NCBI GenBank assembly: GCA_029204225.1 | Contig: CM055099.1 | Coordinates: 46,468,929-46,532,928, forward strand | From: Diphasiastrum complanatum | Taxonomy: Eukaryota; Streptophyta; Lycopodiopsida; Lycopodiales; Lycopodiaceae | Direction: 5' to 3' | DNA length: 64,000 nt | Shown here: positions 9,081 to 19,983 of the stretch, in pieces | Position numbering within the stretch: the stretch's first letter is position 1 | Layout: each line of letters starts with the position of its first letter | Made by a program: the position numbers and the translations under genes | Notes under the pieces: model-generated | What the model saw: only the letters and a program-made list of their open reading frames with translations | Told to the model about the DNA's origin: nothing | Database searches by the model: none

Positions 9081-12000
9081 GCTGTTTTTTACCATGAGGC
9101 TCTTACTCCTGATGATTTTGATGTTTATATCCAGATTCTTGATACTCCTGACCCACATTCTATTGATGAGTCGGCTGACCCGCTTCTTGATGATCCTGGT
9201 TCTGCCGCTTGCCATGCGCAGCTTGCTTATGCTACTTGGGCTGGGCATCCTGGTCCTTGTTCTATTCGGTTAGGTGTTCGCATTTTGGGACGAGAGTATA
9301 TTGCTTTGGTGGATATGGGCAGTACACACTCATTTATTAGCAGTTACATTTCCACCAGGATTCGTGCTACACCTATTTCTGCTACACAGTCTCTCAGTGT
9401 CGAGGTTGCTAGCTCACATACTTTTATCAGCTCTCAGATGTTTCAGGGCTTGGACTATAGCATTGGTGACTTCTCTGGACAGGCAGATTTCTATATTATT
9501 CCTCTGGAGCGCTATGACATTATTCTTGGTGCAGATTGGTTTTCATCCCTTGGTACTGTTGTTGTGGATCAGACATTGTCTTTTACACATGTTGGTCGGC
9601 ATCATTTACTTTTTGGTATTGATTCCCAGGGTGACTATCAGTTGCTTATCGGGAAGCAGTTTATGCGTAGCCTGCCAAAGGCTCAGGGTGCAGCTCTTTT
9701 TATCATTCAGAGTACATCAGTTGCTGCTCCTCCTGCTCCATCCATGGGTCCTCTTCCTCAGGTGATTTCTGACTTATTGCATCCTGTGGTCTTTTCAGAA
9801 CCTATGTCTCTGCCACCATTACGAGATGTCACCCACCATATTGATCTTATTCCTGGTGCTACCCCACCCTCTCGTGCTCCATATCGTATGTCTAAAGATG
9901 AACGTGATGAGGTCCAACTCCAAATTGCTTCCCTTTTATGTCAGGGCCTCATTGTTCCTAGCCATAGTCCTTTTGGTGCTCCTGTCCTCCTTGTTGCCAG
10001 AAAAGATGGAACCAAACGCCTTTGCATTGACTATCGTGCTTTAAACAAGCTAACTATCCGTAATTAGTATCCTATACCTCACATGGATGACCTTTTTGAT
10101 TAGCTTGGCACTTCTTCCATCTTTTCCAATATTGACCTACGTTCTGGATACTACCAAATTAGGATGCGTCCTTCTGATGAGCATAAGACTGCATTTCGTA
10201 CTCATTTGGGTTTGTATGAATTTCGTGTTCTTCCATTTGGTGTTCAGAACGGTCCACCGACATTTGAGAATGCTATGAATAATATTTTACTTCCTCTTTT
10301 AGGTGTTTGTGTCTTAGTTTATTTTGATGACATTCTTGTTTTTAGTACTTCTTTGTCTGATCATGTAAAACATCTATCTTCTGTGTTTGAATTACTTATT
10401 AAGCATCAATTGTTCGCCAAATTGTCCAAATGTTCTTTTGTCATGGCTAAAATCAAATTTTTGGGTTTTCTTATTTGTGGTGGACGTATTCGTCTTGAAC
10501 CTCGGAAAGTTCAAGCTATTGAGAATTGGCATGTCCCAGCCAATGTTCATTCTGTTCGTATGTTTTTAGGTATGGCAACCCATCTTCGTCGCCCTGTTAA
10601 GTATTTTGCCACTGTGGCTGCTCCGCTTCATTCGTTACTAAAGAAGTCTCATGCCTGTGTTTGGACTTATGAGTGTCAAACTACTTTTGATGCTTTACGT
10701 CATGCCATTGTTTCTGCTACTGTTATGTGTCTTCCCCAGTTTGATCAACGTTTTATCGTTGAGACTGATGCTAGTGCTATTGGTTTAGGCGCTCTTCTCC
10801 GTCAGTCCGAGTGTGTTATTGCTTATGAGTCTCGTCGTTTGCGCTCTTATGAGCAACGTTACTCTGTACATAAGAGCTACTTGCTGTCATCCATGCTCTT
10901 AAGAAATGGCGTCATTATTTGTATCGTGTTCCCTTTGATTTTATTACTGATCATCAGTCTCTCCGTTATCTTTTTTCTCAGCGTGACCTTAGTGATCGTC
11001 AATATCGTTGGTTACAATTTTTACAGTCTTTTCATTTTGATATTTTGTATCGTCCAGGCAAGGCAAACACGGCCGCTGATGCTTTATCTCGTCTTCCTGC
11101 ATTGTTACATAGTATTGTTGCTTCAGTTCCTTCTTGGTTTGATGATTTACCGGCCGCATATTTGTCTTGTTCTGACTTTTTTGATGTTTATCATACTCGT
11201 CCCCTATCGTCCTCTCGGAAGTTCCAGGTTTATACTATTGTTGATGATCGTTTATACCACTATGGTGCTTTATGTATTCCTAGTTCTCTTTCCATTCGTC
11301 CTCAGTTGTTGTCTGATGCTCATGCTTCCCCTATTGGTGGCCATTTTGGTTTTCAAAAGTCTTATGCACGTCTTAAAGACAATTTCTATTGGCCATCCAT
11401 GAAGTCTGAGCTAGCCCATCTTATTCGTGATTGTCCTTTTTGTGCCCGTAATAAAGACTCCCGTGCTAAGTCCGCTGGTTTGCTCCAGAGTTGGCCCATT
11501 CCTCATCGCCAGTGGATAGATATTTCTCTGGACTTTATCCTTGGTCTTTCTCATACCCGCCGTGGTCATGACTCTTGTATGGTGGTGGTAGATCGGTTCT
11601 CGAAACAGGCACGCTTTATACCGGTCCGCAGTACTATTACAGCTGAGCAGTGCGCACGTCTTTTTCTATCAGATATTTTTCGCCTGCATGGTATGCCACG
11701 TACTATCCTATCTGATCGGGATAGTAAGTTTACATCTACGTTCTGGACAGAGCTTATGCTTATTTTGGATGTACAGCTTCTGATGGGTACTGCTTATCAT
11801 TCTACTGCTGATGGGCAGACTAAGGTCCTTAATCGGATCCTTGAGGATTACCTTCGACATTTTGTTTCTCCTTCCGGAAAGGATTGGGACCAGCATTTAT
11901 GTTTTGGCAGAGTATAGCTATAATAGCTCTGTTAGTACCAGCACTGGAGTTTCACCTTTCTTATTGGCTCATGGGTATGCTCCACTTTTGCCAAGGGTGC

Positions 12001-12632
12001 CTCTTCCTCCTGATGATACACCAGTTACCATTGCTTCTTTTTTATCCGGTGCTCGTGAGCTTATTGCTAGGGCTACTACTCACTTACAGCATGTTCAGCA
12101 GCGCTATCAAACTTTTGTCGATCATCATCGCCGTCATGTTGAGTTTCAGGTTGGTGATATGGTTTATCTCCGGTTACGCTTTGCACATCATCACTTTGTT
12201 CAGGGTCACGATTCTACTGAGAAGCTTGCACCACGCTATTATGGGCCTTACTGTATCTTGGATCACCTCAGCCCTGTTACATACCGGTTACAGTTGCCTG
12301 ATTCTACACGAGCTTGTGATATCTTTCATGTTAGCCTGTTACGAGCTGCCATTGAGGATGATGCTCCTCGCGATCTCACATTTTTTACAGAGCCAGAGCT
12401 GTTCTCTTTTTTGCCAGCCGCCATCCATCAGGTTTGCCTTCAGTACAGTCGACGTCGCAGGCAAGTTCAGTTTTTAGTACAGTGGGATGGTCGTCCTCTT
12501 GAGGAGGCCACTTGGGAGCCTATTGATGTGTTTTATCATACACCATTATTGGCAGATCAGGCTCGAGCCCTCATGGCTTTAGTTCTCTCCTCTACTACAG
12601 ATGTCATTGTAGATGTTCCCTCTACTTCATGA
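9081..12632 (+). pseudogene. Chromovirus pol: protease, RT, RNase H, integrase, chromodomain
   Basis: Protease: the active-site segment at 9312 reads DMGSTHSF, where the family has [19 protein letters not shown], stops at 10065 and 10101, then SNIDLRSGYYQIRM and the catalytic VYFDDILVFS near 10317. RNase H: FIVETDASAIGLGALL, then a frameshift near 10905, then FITDHQSLRYLFSQ. Integrase: zinc-binding H...H...CPFC near 11320-11450, then SLDFILGLS, LSDRDSKFTS and DGQTKVLNRI. The last should be GQTE, so the third catalytic acid is Lys (codon 11822-11824). A frameshift near 11905 restores LAEYSYNSSVS. The C-terminus has a chromodomain-like FLVQWDGRPLEEATWEPID near 12470-12530, a family feature thought to guide integration to particular chromatin. 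The reading frame ends at 12632. Confidence 0.9.
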
Positions 12633-12849
12633 TTCGGCTAGCTATGACTATTCTTTATTGTCGTATTTGCTTAGTACTTGCTTTACACAGTTATGATGCT
12701 TTTGGGGTATCTGTTGTGACGACTTATGTCCTCTCCATCGGTATTTCCATTAGTTCGTGATTTTTTAGTATTTAGCATGCTTACATTATTGTTTTAGATA
12801 GTCATTATGCTTGCTAGCCGGTGGAGGGCTTTGTTTTTCTGCAGGGGAG
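12633..12849 (+). other. Chromovirus 3' untranslated region and polypurine tract
   Basis: Non-coding stretch after pol. It ends in gcaggggag (12841-12849), a purine run directly before the 3' LTR, in the expected place for the plus-strand primer. Confidence 0.7.
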
Positions 12850-13223
12850 AGTTATGGACTTGGCTCATTACATTCGCCGTGTCCATTCTTTTATTGTTAT
12901 TATGCATAAGCAGGCCTTAGGGCCCTTTTTATTCATATATTGGCCTTGGGCCCTATTTGGTTATATTTTTAGGACTTGGTCACATTGATTTGGAGTGGGA
13001 GTCCTCCTATTGGGAGGGTGCACTATTTTCCCTCCAAATCCTTTTCCCTCCCTTTTTTTGAATCATCCATTTGATTCAGGGAGAGGGTATAAGTAGGGCA
13101 ACATTGTATTCCTTTATTCAGTTTATGATGATTGCTCCTCTTTAGCCTCCTTAAGCATTCTCTTCCTGCTTTCTAGCTTAAGTCCTGCTTTCTAGCATAG
13201 CTAGTGAATCTTAGCTTGTAACT
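12850..13223 (+). repeat. 3' LTR of the chromovirus
   Basis: 374 bp matching 6626-6980, starting AGTTATGG and ending TTGTAACT. It keeps both copies of the cctgctttctagc direct repeat near its end, of which the 5' LTR has lost one. The next base to the right is already copia integrase sequence on the other strand. Confidence 0.9.
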
Positions 13224-14910
13224 TCGATGAATTGATCCTCGATAAAGACAATATCCCTGCTGAATAAAATTTGTTGGGTATCGGGGTCGTACAGCTTGTA
13301 GGTGTTGTCGGAGGAAGTATAACCGATCAGGATGGTCTTCAGACTTTGGAATTCGAAATTCTTCCTTGTCTCCTTCGGGATTTGCGGGTAGGCAATGCAA
13401 CCGAATACTCGAAGGTTCTTCACTGAAGGCTTAGATCTTGTCCAAACCTCATGGGATGTTTTGCCTGAGACGGCCTTAGGCGAACATCTGTTCTGGATGT
13501 AAGCTGCAGTGGAGGCAGCTTCAGCCCAGAAACTCTTTGTCAATGATGCGTGTGCCAGCATGCATTTGGCTGACTCGACCAGGGTATGATTCTTCCTCTC
13601 GGCTAAGCCATTGGACTGAGGCGAATAGGGAGTAATGAACTGCTATTCAATGCCTTAGATTTGGCAATATTCCTTGAATTCAGTAGAGATATACTCTCCA
13701 CCATTGTCGGACCTCAAGGCTTTGATCTTTTTGCCAGTTTCTTTCTCTGCACGCTCCTTGAAGATTTTGAAGTAGTTGAAAGCTTCAAATTTCTTATTGA
13801 TGAAGTAAACCATTGTCCTTCTGGGAAATTCATCAATAAAAGTGATGAAATACTTTGCATCCTTCAATGAAGGATTCTGCATTGGGCCACAAATGTTTTT
13901 ATTCGACTTTCCTATCTGGATAGTTGAGATCAAGTACAATAGACTGCTTAGACATGTGTTGTACAGAAGAATGATTCAAGTGACCAAGTCTATAATGCCA
14001 AAGTAAACTTTTATTGATCTGTACAGAAGTACTTAGAGTCTGATTAGAGGCAGAAAAGCAATGACTTAATCTGTACAAGTATCCATGTCTCTTTCCGAGT
14101 GCTAGGATCTTGCATGTCCTATCGACTACTTTGCATTGATCTGATTCAAATTCTACTTTGTCCTAAATCTGTAATTCTGCTAACAGAGAGTAGATTTGTA
14201 GAAAGATCTGGTAGATGAAAGACACTTAAAAGTAGTTTGGATTGATCATTTGCAAAGCTTATTCTTACTGTACCTTCACCTTTGATAGCTTGTGTGCTAT
14301 TGTCGCCTAGGTGAACAAACTTCTGTTGGTGTATAAGGCATGAGAGTCGACAACTGGAGGGTTCATTCCTTCTCGTCTCTTCCTGCAGCAGCATCGTAAT
14401 GACTCGTAATAGAGTCAGCTCTGGGTGTGTGGTGATCATCATCACCCAATTATCATACGATATTGACAACTTGAAAGCAGTGTCATTACTGCGTCTTGAT
14501 CGTCTGTGACAGATCCGACAGCGGCCACTGTTGTAGCAGCTTCTTGAACTGGTTTTGTAGGGAATCACCAATTGTCATCTTGTGGGAGAAGAATTTTCTC
14601 CTGAGATGTAGCTTGGAAAATACGTCACGCACTTCGTACAGGGTGCTCAAGATGTCCCTGACTTCCTTGGAGGTCTGAGCTTCAGACACATGGCCGATTT
14701 GTGTGTCTGAGATGTTGAGGATGATCAGCGCGAAGGCCTTGCCATCCTTTAGCTTCCATTGGGAGATTGCAACGTCGTCTGCTTCGGGTCTTGCCTCTGC
14801 ACCTGTGACAACATCATACAAATCCTTAGCCATTAGCACAGTCTTCATCTTAAATTTCCACAGATGGCAGTTGGATCCATCAAGCTTGTCCATCTGGCTT
14901 TCCCTTGGGA
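13224..14910 (-). pseudogene. Ty1/copia gag-protease-integrase relic, cut by the chromovirus
   Basis: Read right to left the order is normal for copia. Gag (14893-14486): MDKLDGSNCHLWKFKMKTVL, UBN2-type. Worn protease (14571-14146): LLSVFHLPDLSTNLLSVSRI. A GAG-pre-integrase segment near 13990-14020: LLWHYRLGHLNHSSVQHM. Integrase core (13939-13655): CGPMQNPSLKDAKYFITFID and LRSDNGGEYISTEFKEYC, then NGLAERKNHTLVESAK carrying the catalytic Glu. Integrase C-terminus (13561-13214): FGCIAYPQIPKETRKNFE and YKLYDPDTQQILFSRDIVF. RT and RNase H would follow but are missing at the junction with the chromovirus LTR at 13223/13224. Several stops and frameshifts are present. No LTR or primer site was securely found on its right. 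Confidence 0.85.
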
Positions 14911-15800
14911 ATCCATGTGGAAGGTTAGTCTAGATGATCGTGATATCTATCAGTGACTTAAGAGTGAAAATCTAATGCAATTTATAGAACAAGAAAACAA
15001 TTGTTCTATCGGATGATAGAACCAGGTTTTGTGGGAAGCTTATCAAGCTATACTAATAGCTCTGAACCCCTCAGGGAATGTTTGTGGATTCGGAAGGGTC
15101 AACAATCGGATCGGAATGATCCTACTACTGTGCGAAAGCAGTGGTCTATTGATTCCCTCGGTGCGTGCACTGCTACAACAGTAGGCAAACACAAGATAGA
15201 GCTTAATTGCGTTTATGCGAAAGCGGAAGAGCAGATAATCAGACAAAGCAATTAGAGAGTCAGACAGAAAGCGGAAAGCATGCAACACTAACAAAATCTG
15301 AACGCAAAACTAGACAGTAATTTATTCAGATTGAATGTATAGAAATACGAGTCAGATGATGCTGGTGAGCACAAGACAATAGTAGATGTAACCGCGTGCT
15401 CACAAAGCTAACTGGAATCTGTAACAGCTATGAGCTTATTCTGACAATCAGCCTGAAAAGAAAGAATCAATGCTTGAAAGCATCTAATGTGTCTGTCTCT
15501 GATAAATTGTCGTCTCGGCGTCTGAGCGCTCGAGCGTATATGAAATCAGCCTATCTCGTTTGGTTGTAATCTTCTTGCTTATTGATTAATTGATTATAAT
15601 GATCAACTATATACAATTTACAGTTGTGCAGATGTATGTACAAAAAGGCGGCGTGGAGCCGTTGTGCCGTCTGGAGTAGATCGTAGCTGCTGCTGTCATT
15701 GTTCAAGTAGTTGCACAGTACAGGAAGTGGGCGTGAGAAGGCTTCGAGTATTCGGAGTAGAGCGTGTCGCTACCGATAGTCAATAAGATCGGGATAGTCG
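14911..15800. other. No gene; possible remains of copia leader/LTR
   Basis: Upstream (right) of the minus-strand copia gag. The expected leader, primer site and 5' LTR should lie here, but no TGGTATCAGAGC-like site is recognisable. Small open frames near 15001-15294 have no domain. Confidence 0.35.
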
Positions 15801-17059
15801 TTTGATGGTCCTCGACGATAGTCGATGGAGTAGACAAGTCGGACTTTCACGATAGTTCGGCCGAGTCGGGCTTCCCTGATAAGTCGGCCAACTCCGACTG
15901 CCACTCTCTTGCATGTCTTCAATAATAGAGTATTTTTGCATAGTGTGCGACAATACGTGTAAAACTGCAACAATATGAATGGAACTAGATTAACATGGGA
16001 TTTGGGAGAGTAGAGGAATAAATCCAACATCAACCTGGTATAATAAATGTCCATCAGCCTAGAAAATATGGTGTATAGTATGCTATGAAACTATTAGAGC
16101 CCAGTTATGGCTCTAGCATGACCTCGACACGGCCGGTTACCAGAGGGCCTGAGACCTAGTATTGGCAAGGGTCGGTAACCGACGAGGACATTTGTCCCAA
16201 GTTGGGACCGGTGCGTCACAAGTAGTGACCCGGTGTAATCGCCTGACAAGCTATCAGAGATGCGGTGAATAATGACCGTCGGGATCCTAGACGTTAGTTA
16301 CAAGATGCTGGCCGGCAAGTAGCCTGTGTGACCTAGCGGGTCACAGGTCTAACAGATGACTACAGCCAATATCAAGAAAAATTGTTGCAAGAAAATTTTT
16401 GTCCATCATTGCTAGGTGAAGAGTTTGAGAGGTGTTTTTCGGCTGGATTACCAAGCAACAGTTCTCTCTACCAGCACTCTTCAAATCAAACCACTTTTGG
16501 AAAAACTATGTGAATTTTATATCGAGCTCCTACAGCAACGTTTGACATTCAAAACCTCTATGACATGTTGATCCAGCAGTCAGCAATCGGTTGTATAACC
16601 AACGAGCCTGAGTGCTAGTTAAACAAGCAACAATTGTGCATCTTTGCTTTCCCACAGGTTTCCAAAGCCTAGGCATAGAAATACCTTAAGCAACTCATTT
16701 AGGATCTTGGTCTCATGCAAGTATACAGAAATAACAGGTCCTACAAACTCTGATAATCTTTCTGAATTTATGAATTGACAACCCCACCTCAAAATCTACA
16801 GAAAAGAAGCTTTTAAGATTCTGTGAATAGATTTCTAGCCAAAGCCTACTTTTTTCAGATCAAGATAAAATTTCAGCATCTTCATGAATGGAATTTTTGA
16901 ATTGTCAAGGTTGATATTACCTACAACAAGTATTCCACAAATTTTATGCCAAACACGTCTTGATCACAATTCTAATATGTTACCAACTCCAAGAGCTTAA
17001 GCGAGAAATTTCAGTTCTATTTCACAAGCAATTTATTTCTCACCTCTACAGTTTGAATC
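15801..17059. other. No supported feature
   Basis: The GC content rises at 16090-16330 (repeated cggt/accg words such as ggtaaccgac and ggccggttacc), which may be a worn mobile sequence. The rest is AT-rich without domains. The frame at 15770-16054 (-) shows no family signature. Confidence 0.3.
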
Positions 17060-18150
17060 TATCACCCCGCACTCTACAAGGCATAGGCCGTGCTTTCACC
17101 TATATACGCAACACTTTTGCCTCATCTGTCCTACGCACAGACGGCGCCAGTCCCAAACCGCAAGAACTGACCATGCAAACACCCAATGGGCAACACCTTG
17201 TCACATCAAGTCCCCCGTTATGTTGACCACTACCGTGAGCGCACCCGTGCTTATGTAAACCTTAGTATACTGAAGAAAGATGGGACCCTTCACGATGACT
17301 ATTGGGGTCTTAACAAGATGGCCGTAAAGAACCGAGTTCCAAGCCCTCGTGGAGTTGAAATCATTTAGAGACCCTAGGCATTTTTCTTGTATCTTCTCTG
17401 ATGACATATCAGTCTACAGTAGAAATGAGGAACATAAGGAACATCTGAGCCTTTTTTGAAAACATTGAAAGAGAATTCTCTATTTGTCAAAAGTATAAAT
17501 AGTGAGATATTCCTTCACAAATACACTTTTTGGGGCATATAGTGTCCACGGACAACATGAAGACGGACTTAAAAAAGGTAGAAACCGTAAGATTAGCCAA
17601 ATCTCCAAGATGTGCATGGTGTACGGTCTTTTCTTGGACTATGTTCCTACTACAAGAGGTTCATCCAACAATTGAAAAGAAGATGGAATTCAGATGGATG
17701 AACAACAGAAGGGAGTCTTCTAATGCCCTAAAGTACAAGCTAACTTCGATTGTTCCTGATCTTCAAAAAATCTTTTCGTTGAGGTAGACTCTAGCAAAAC
17801 ATCTATTAGGGTGATACTCAATCAGGCGGGTCATGTCATAGCTTTTAAGAACCAAGGACTATAGGGACCTGAATCGGATTGGAAATTTATGGAAGGGACT
17901 TACTTTTGTCATACATGCACTAATATTTTGGAAATATCATTTAGTTGGAAATGACTTTGCAGTAAGAGTCGACCACCAAAGCTGGTGTATTTCTTTACTT
18001 AGCAGCTTATCAAATCTACAAACTTTCCATTTCTAATCGCTACATCACCTCGGTAAAGAGAACATGGCGGTTGATACTTTTCCACTTAAGCCAATTGTGC
18101 ATATGATCTCGATAGCTTTTCACAAAGACTTTGCTTGTATGAAAATACTT
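17060..18150 (+). pseudogene. Heavily worn Ty3/gypsy pol (RT-RNase H) relic
   Basis: Fragments in the right order but many frames. RT fingers: LKKDGTLHDDYWGLNKMAVK at about 17266-17330, matching the KDG...DYRALN...VKN block. Palm/thumb near 17390-17550: FSDDISVYSRNEEHKEHLS, where the YxDD motif has become SDD, followed by WGHIVSTDNMKTDLKKVETV. RNase H-like near 17790-17860: NQAGHVIAFKNQGL. A last trace near 17950-18080 resembles the HxxL...P.K.N.AD region. No LTR or primer site is visible. It must be an old insertion. Confidence 0.65.
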
Positions 18151-19076
18151 ATATGGATGATATAGACTTTGCTTCTATTTTTCCCTCGATAAAAGCAGGG
18201 AAGACCCCTAAGGATTGCGATCTTCAAGATGGTCATCTATTCAAGCAAGGGAAATATTGTATTATTGCATCTTTCAGATCTTAAGTATTGGAGGAATCCC
18301 TTATGTGCGGTCGATGTTGATTGAAAATAGTGGATCTGAGAGTGAATGGTCTGGCAAAGCAACACTATTAATTTATCCTTGATATATGTAATGTGTCAGG
18401 GATCTGAAAATATAGTGCTCCTCGCTCTCCACCTCTTCATAAAGCTGATCCTGTCATCACCAGTTACCACTTAGAGCTGACGTCTCAAGCTAATGTAAAG
18501 AAATTCTGAGTTCGCCCATGGAAGACTGAGTAGACCCATTGAATCCGTGGCACCTGTTGTCTTGAGATATTTTAGTAGCTCAATAACGACCTCCATCGTC
18601 TGTTGTAGGAAATGATCTGGACTGTAGACAGGATTAACCTCAAGGCCATCCCATAGTTATCCAGTATAGGAGATATAACAAACTATTGCTTTGTGTAATG
18701 GTCTCCATGTTGGGGTTTCTAAGAGAAACTCCCAGAGACGAGAAATGCAAGCTTGACCATTAGAGTGGCTTGATGTCTGTACTATTCCAATGCATCAAAG
18801 ATTAGTGCATGTCGCGTGCAAGCGCGCGCGCGTGTCAGACACACACACGATAGTGATAGGAAAGAATGTGCGAATGTGACTTTTTGGACATGCCAAGCAT
18901 TCCCAGACTGGTCCTGGTTGGGAAGGAAATGCATTCCCTTCCAAGACAGAGAAACACAGTACAGATTGAAAACCTACAAAAACGAGCAGGAAATTAAGAA
19001 AATTAGAGGTACTTAGCAGTGCTGTTGCATACAGATTATATGCATTAACATAATGTACAGAAAAATAAGCCTGGTC
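18151..19076. other. No supported gene; short CG/CA simple repeat
   Basis: Possible further decay of the gypsy relic up to about 18500. A short gcgcgcgcg and acacacac run lies at about 18818-18848. Nothing else is recognised. Confidence 0.35.
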
Positions 19077-19081
19077 GAGAG

Positions 19082-19152
<71 letters not shown>
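19077..19152 (+). repeat. (GA)n microsatellite
   Basis: About 38 GA units with a single gc interruption near 19084. It explains the Ser-Leu repeat frame on the minus strand, which is not a gene. Confidence 0.97.
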
Positions 19153-19157
<5 letters not shown>

Positions 19158-19362
19158 CTGGCAGCATTAGTGCCACCCTTTCGGTATTTGATCTGAGTAT
19201 CCAGAAGCTTGCCACAATCAAAACTGAAGTGTGTACCACAACCAAATTCTTGCAGAAAGGTAATGAAGCCTGTGGGTAGTTGTGCATCCTATTTTGGGGC
19301 ATTATGATTATGTAGATCAATCTAAATCTCACATGCTTATGAAATCTTGTGTTATGTTACAG

Positions 19363-19470
19363 GAGGATCGAATATCTGCTGAGGATGCCCTTCAGCACCC
19401 ATTTTTTCATCCTAGCCTACAAGCCACACCAAATTCCAAGTGTGAGTCGCTGTCAACTTTAAGATTCTAA
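19363..19470 (+). CDS. Protein kinase C-terminal exon (partial gene)
   Basis: A pyrimidine-leaning tract ending in ttatgttacag (AG at 19361-19362) precedes EDRISAEDALQHPFFHPSLQ. This is the subdomain XI signature that closes Ser/Thr kinase domains (conserved Arg, then HPFF). The frame runs to a stop at 19468-19470 (ATPNSK...STLRF). Alternatively, a donor-like GTGAGT at 19442 could continue the gene. No other kinase subdomain was found upstream in this window. The rest may lie beyond long transposon-filled introns to the left, or this may be a captured or stranded exon. Subfamily cannot be told from 20 residues. Confidence 0.45.
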   Translation, partial: EDRISAEDALQHPFFHPSLQATPNSKCESLSTLRF

Positions 19471-19819
19471 AAAATAGATAGATTTTAAAAATACTGCTCA
19501 GCTTAGCTGTGTTTCATGAATATGGAAGCTCTACTCAATGTAGCGTTCGTTTTGTCATGACTTGCTTGTGTAAGAGTAAATCTATTGTCATGACAAACAA
19601 ATCGTCTTATATTCATTCTCTATAAAATCCAATGGACTCAGCATTGTATTGACTGGTCAATAAAACATCTCCTGTCCACATTCATCTGTCACTGTGAAAT
19701 TTGAAGATAATATGCATGGAACAGCTATATATAACTGAATAGTTAATTGTAGCAAGTGGTCTTTGTGGAATTGCACTAGAACTCACATGTGAGCTGTATC
19801 TGGCATCGGATTGTTGCAG
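19471..19819. other. Intron-like or intergenic, no feature
   Basis: AT-rich sequence between the kinase exon and a possible second exon. It ends in gattgttgcag, a plausible splice acceptor. Confidence 0.3.
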
Positions 19820-19983
19820 AGAATGAGGAAACTGAAGATGCTTATATTCCAGAGCTTGCTTTTCCTGTTAGAGTTGTTGCCATGGGAGCATCTCTCCCTG
19901 TCTCATGTGAAAGCTCTACCCCATTCGCCGATCGATTTCCTATTCAGAACAAACAAGTGATCTTATCTCAAAATGTATGCTAA
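19820..19983 (+). CDS. Possible exon, unknown protein
   Basis: After an acceptor-like ttgttgcag, one frame reads ENEETEDAYIPELAFPVRVV to a taa at 19981-19983. A second frame is also open, so the coding phase is not settled. Joining the kinase exon at its GTGAGT donor would place a TAG across the junction, which argues against simple continuity. No domain is recognised. It may be an exon of the same locus with a different partner, or chance. Confidence 0.2.

Larger units (their letters stand above)
6626..13223 (+). mobile_element. Ty3/gypsy chromovirus, near full length, inactivated
   Basis: An LTR retrotransposon of about 6.6 kb in canonical order: LTR (6626-6980), Met-tRNA primer site, long repeat-bearing leader, gag, then pol with protease, RT, RNase H, integrase and chromodomain-like end, polypurine tract, and LTR (12850-13223). 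The LTRs share their whole sequence apart from a 19-bp deletion in the 5' copy and scattered changes. Both begin AGTTA and end TAACT, a short terminal inverted repeat. No target-site duplication is recognisable (left flank tgtac, right flank tcgat). The right flank is the cut integrase of a minus-strand copia. Stops, frameshifts and a mutated integrase residue show that it is dead. Confidence 0.9.

Noticed and set aside
8872-10044. Plus-strand frames rich in Leu/Ile/Phe beside gag-pol (8872-9273, 9274-9765, 9826-10044)
   Set aside because: Hydrophobic shadows of the T-rich pol reading frame. The last part of gag does use the 8872 phase briefly, but the rest is not coding.
11884-12477. 197-codon membrane-like frame
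   Set aside because: Shadow of the integrase/chromodomain frame; the apparent transmembrane character comes from T-rich codons.
6621-13228. Target-site duplication for the chromovirus
   Set aside because: The left 5-mer tgtac and right 5-mer tcgat do not match, even allowing one or two bases of edge uncertainty.
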